From assembly GCA_041738275.1 (NCBI GenBank), contig JBGSQD010000113.1, positions 1 to 6,906 on the forward strand: a DNA stretch of 6,906 bases. The letters are read 5' to 3'. Positions 5,649-6,906 of this stretch are shown here, in pieces. The position numbers were made by a program, and so were the translations under genes. The DNA is from JACPFJ01 sp041738275. Its GTDB lineage: Bacteria > Desulfobacterota > Desulfuromonadia > Geobacterales > Pseudopelobacteraceae. Under the pieces are notes generated by a model. It was not told the origin of the DNA, ran no database searches, and worked only from the letters and a program-made list of their open reading frames with translations. How positions within the stretch are numbered: position 1 is the first letter of the stretch; every line of letters begins with the position of its first letter.

Positions 5649-6017
5649 ATGGAAAATCAAGGCATATTGGTTGCAGACAAGGATACAGCATTGCTGAAAG
5701 AGGTGACTGATCACTTCTCTGATGCCGGTTACCACGTTGAGACAACAAATTCGGCGGTCCGTGTCATCAGCAATATATTGCAGAAACAGACTCCGGTTGT
5801 TCTTTTGGGAAGCGATTTTGACAAGAAAATAGACCTTCTGGAGATGGTAAAGGTATTGAAGAAGTGTAACCGCAACCTGGCGGTTATTCTGGTGTCAGAT
5901 GAGGAATCATTTCCAGCAGTCAAGAGAATCAGGAATGATGAAGTTTTCTATTACGCAATGCGATCAGGGACTCCTGACGAACTAGACGGAATCGAATGTG
6001 AGCTGATAGCGGCATAA
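5649..6017 (+). CDS. Stand-alone receiver-like (pseudo-receiver) protein
   Basis: A 122-residue protein with the alternating beta-alpha pattern of a response-regulator receiver and no output domain. ILVADKDTALLKEV (6-19) matches strand 1 and helix 1, and PVVLLGSDFDKKIDLLEMVKVLKK (49-72) matches strand 3 and helix 3. NLAVILVSDEESFPAVKRI (76-94) matches strand 4 with Ser83 at the Thr/Ser switch, and VFYYAMRSGTPDEL (99-112) matches strand 5. Key residues are altered: the acidic pair is D10-K11-D12, Gly54 sits at the phospho-acceptor Asp position after LL, and the conserved Lys-Pro is Arg105-Ser106. Phosphotransfer at the normal site therefore looks impossible unless D56 or D58 substitutes. TGAGG lies 7 bases before the ATG. 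It probably acts by protein contact, perhaps as a sensor or adaptor for the operon's regulator; this is inferred. Confidence 0.82.
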   Translation: MENQGILVADKDTALLKEVTDHFSDAGYHVETTNSAVRVISNILQKQTPVVLLGSDFDKKIDLLEMVKVLKKCNRNLAVILVSDEESFPAVKRIRNDEVFYYAMRSGTPDELDGIECELIAA

Positions 6018-6088
6018 CAACAGGTATAGATTCTGCCGATCATCAAACCAAGAACAACGAATCAAACTAAAGGTTGGAGGAACAAGCC

Positions 6089-6328
6089 ATGTTAACAGCA
6101 GCAACAAGAATAAGAATAACAATGATTTCAAGCATCCTGGCAACAACCGCCCTACCGGCTTTTGCGGCCACGGAGGGGAGAAGTAATCCGACAGATCTTA
6201 TTGTCTGGGGATTCATCGGATTCTGCGCTCTTATCGTAATTGCACAGATAACTCCGCAGATCCGCAACCTTAACAAGCAGTCCAAGATTGCTGCAGAACA
6301 GGCTATCGATAGTAAACAGCAGTTGTAA
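6089..6328 (+). CDS. Small exported or anchored single-helix protein, function unknown
   Basis: A 79-residue protein from ATG 6089, chosen over the upstream in-frame TTG 6074 because GGAGGAA (6076-6082) sits 6 bases before the ATG and would lie inside the longer version. Residues 1-26 look like a cleavable signal peptide (basic RIR, hydrophobic core, ALPAFA before ATEG). A second hydrophobic helix at about 36-56 (DLIVWGFIGFCALIVIAQI) is followed by a polar tail (QIRNLNKQSKIAAEQA...). The mature form would be a single-span membrane protein with a short periplasmic N-terminus and a cytoplasmic tail. It has no cofactor motif. It lies 71 bp after the receiver-like gene and 38 bp before the cytochrome. 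I do not recognise the family; a small membrane subunit for the cytochrome is plausible but unproven. Confidence 0.8.
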   Translation: MLTAATRIRITMISSILATTALPAFAATEGRSNPTDLIVWGFIGFCALIVIAQITPQIRNLNKQSKIAAEQAIDSKQQL

Positions 6329-6366
6329 TGTACCGGACAGATCTTCATCATAAAGGAGGTTTCGCC

Positions 6367-6906
6367 GTGAAACACGGGAACAGTTCGCTTCGAGCAAAGT
6401 TCGGCAGTTTAATGGTTGTGTTTGTTGCGGCTTTAATTGCAACAGGATATCAGGCTCATGCTGCTGATTTTTCTTTTGGTGACAGCACCGGTAAAAACGA
6501 AGCCTGCATAGCATGCCACGGTAATCAGGCAACTGTCGGCACAAAAAGCTATATTGATCCGACAAACTTCGGCCAAACCACTCACGCCAAGTTCGGCTGC
6601 ACAACCTGCCACGATACATTGGCCAGCAACCATCCTGCCGGTAAATCGACTGTCCGTACAACCAATTGCACCGATTGCCACGGTGATATTGTAACCCAGT
6701 ACTCTGGCAGCATCCATGCCAAAAACGCGTCCTGCAATGGTTGCCACAACCCACATAAGGTTTACAAGCCTGATGAAATCTCCGGTGTCGAGTTAAACAA
6801 ACAGTGCGCCAATTGCCACGACAACATCAAGATAACCGCATCCCACTCAAAATGGCTTCCTCAGGCCGGGCTGCATCTTGGAGCGATCGCCTGTATCACC
6901 TGCCAC
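6367..6906 (+). CDS. Periplasmic multiheme c-type cytochrome (5' part, runs off the window)
   Basis: The frame opens at GTG 6367, 6 bases after an excellent AAAGGAGG (6353-6360), and remains open to the window end (180 residues, incomplete). Residues 1-32 are a signal peptide ending YQAHA before ADFS. Six CXXCH heme c attachment motifs follow, at Cys 47, 78, 101, 123, 147 and 176; the last is CITCH at the final bases of the window. Additional His residues in patterns such as THAKFGCTTCH, SIHAKNASCNGCH and LHLGAIACITCH could provide distal axial ligands, suggesting bis-His low-spin hemes. One heme per roughly 26 residues is typical of multiheme electron-transfer cytochromes of metal-reducing bacteria. 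The likely role is periplasmic electron transfer, possibly as the heme subunit of a quinol-oxidising complex encoded further on. The specific family cannot be settled without the rest of the gene. Confidence 0.93.
   Translation, partial: MKHGNSSLRAKFGSLMVVFVAALIATGYQAHAADFSFGDSTGKNEACIACHGNQATVGTKSYIDPTNFGQTTHAKFGCTTCHDTLASNHPAGKSTVRTTNCTDCHGDIVTQYSGSIHAKNASCNGCHNPHKVYKPDEISGVELNKQCANCHDNIKITASHSKWLPQAGLHLGAIACITCH

Noticed and set aside
5302..5748. 148-aa minus-strand open frame
   Set aside because: It is antisense to the two-helix protein and the start of the receiver-like gene, and has no start signals.
6152..6754. 200-aa minus-strand open frame, and the 107-aa frame at 6433-6756
   Set aside because: They lie antisense to the 79-aa protein and the six-heme cytochrome, whose motifs, signal peptides and Shine-Dalgarno sites are clear. 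The antisense products are Cys/Arg-rich shadows.

Overview
The window looks like a piece of chromosome from a Geobacter-type organism (Desulfuromonadales/Geobacterales). That is an inference from three things: a multiheme c-type cytochrome gene behind a near-consensus sigma-54 promoter, a yebC-(msrA)-ruvC-ruvA block, and a lemA-TPM-TPM gene set. No 16S or other marker is present, so the genus is not fixed.

Layout. Positions 1-1639 (+) hold the end of a LemA-family gene and two TPM-domain (YgcG/Psb32-like) membrane protein genes, packed as one operon. Positions 1648-4320 (-) read, in transcription order: yebC with a tight terminator; a roughly 200 bp palindromic element with 17-bp terminal inverted repeats; msrA broken by one apparent missing base; ruvC; ruvA; and a terminator. 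ruvC and ruvA overlap by 4 bp and msrA abuts ruvC. No ruvB follows ruvA. Positions 4451-4822 (+) encode a small probable lipoprotein. A clear sigma-70 promoter then drives tRNA-Cys(GCA), which ends in a strong hairpin terminator that also works on paper in the opposite direction. A weakly supported 76-aa reading frame (-) occupies 4981-5211.

The most interesting part is 5269-6906 (+). A TTGGCAC-N5-TTGCT sigma-54 promoter precedes four closely spaced genes with good ribosome sites. These encode a 92-aa two-helix membrane protein, a 122-aa stand-alone receiver-like protein with Gly where the phosphorylated Asp should be, a 79-aa exported or anchored single-helix protein, and a periplasmic multiheme cytochrome c that runs off the window with six CXXCH motifs in its first 180 residues. 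The arrangement suggests a regulated respiratory or electron-transfer module in which a non-phosphorylatable receiver travels with its redox partners. I do not recognise the three small proteins, so their roles are inference.

The Holliday-junction genes (ruvC, ruvA), yebC and the tRNA are ordinary housekeeping genes. The accessory interest lies in the cytochrome operon, the palindromic element and the broken msrA.
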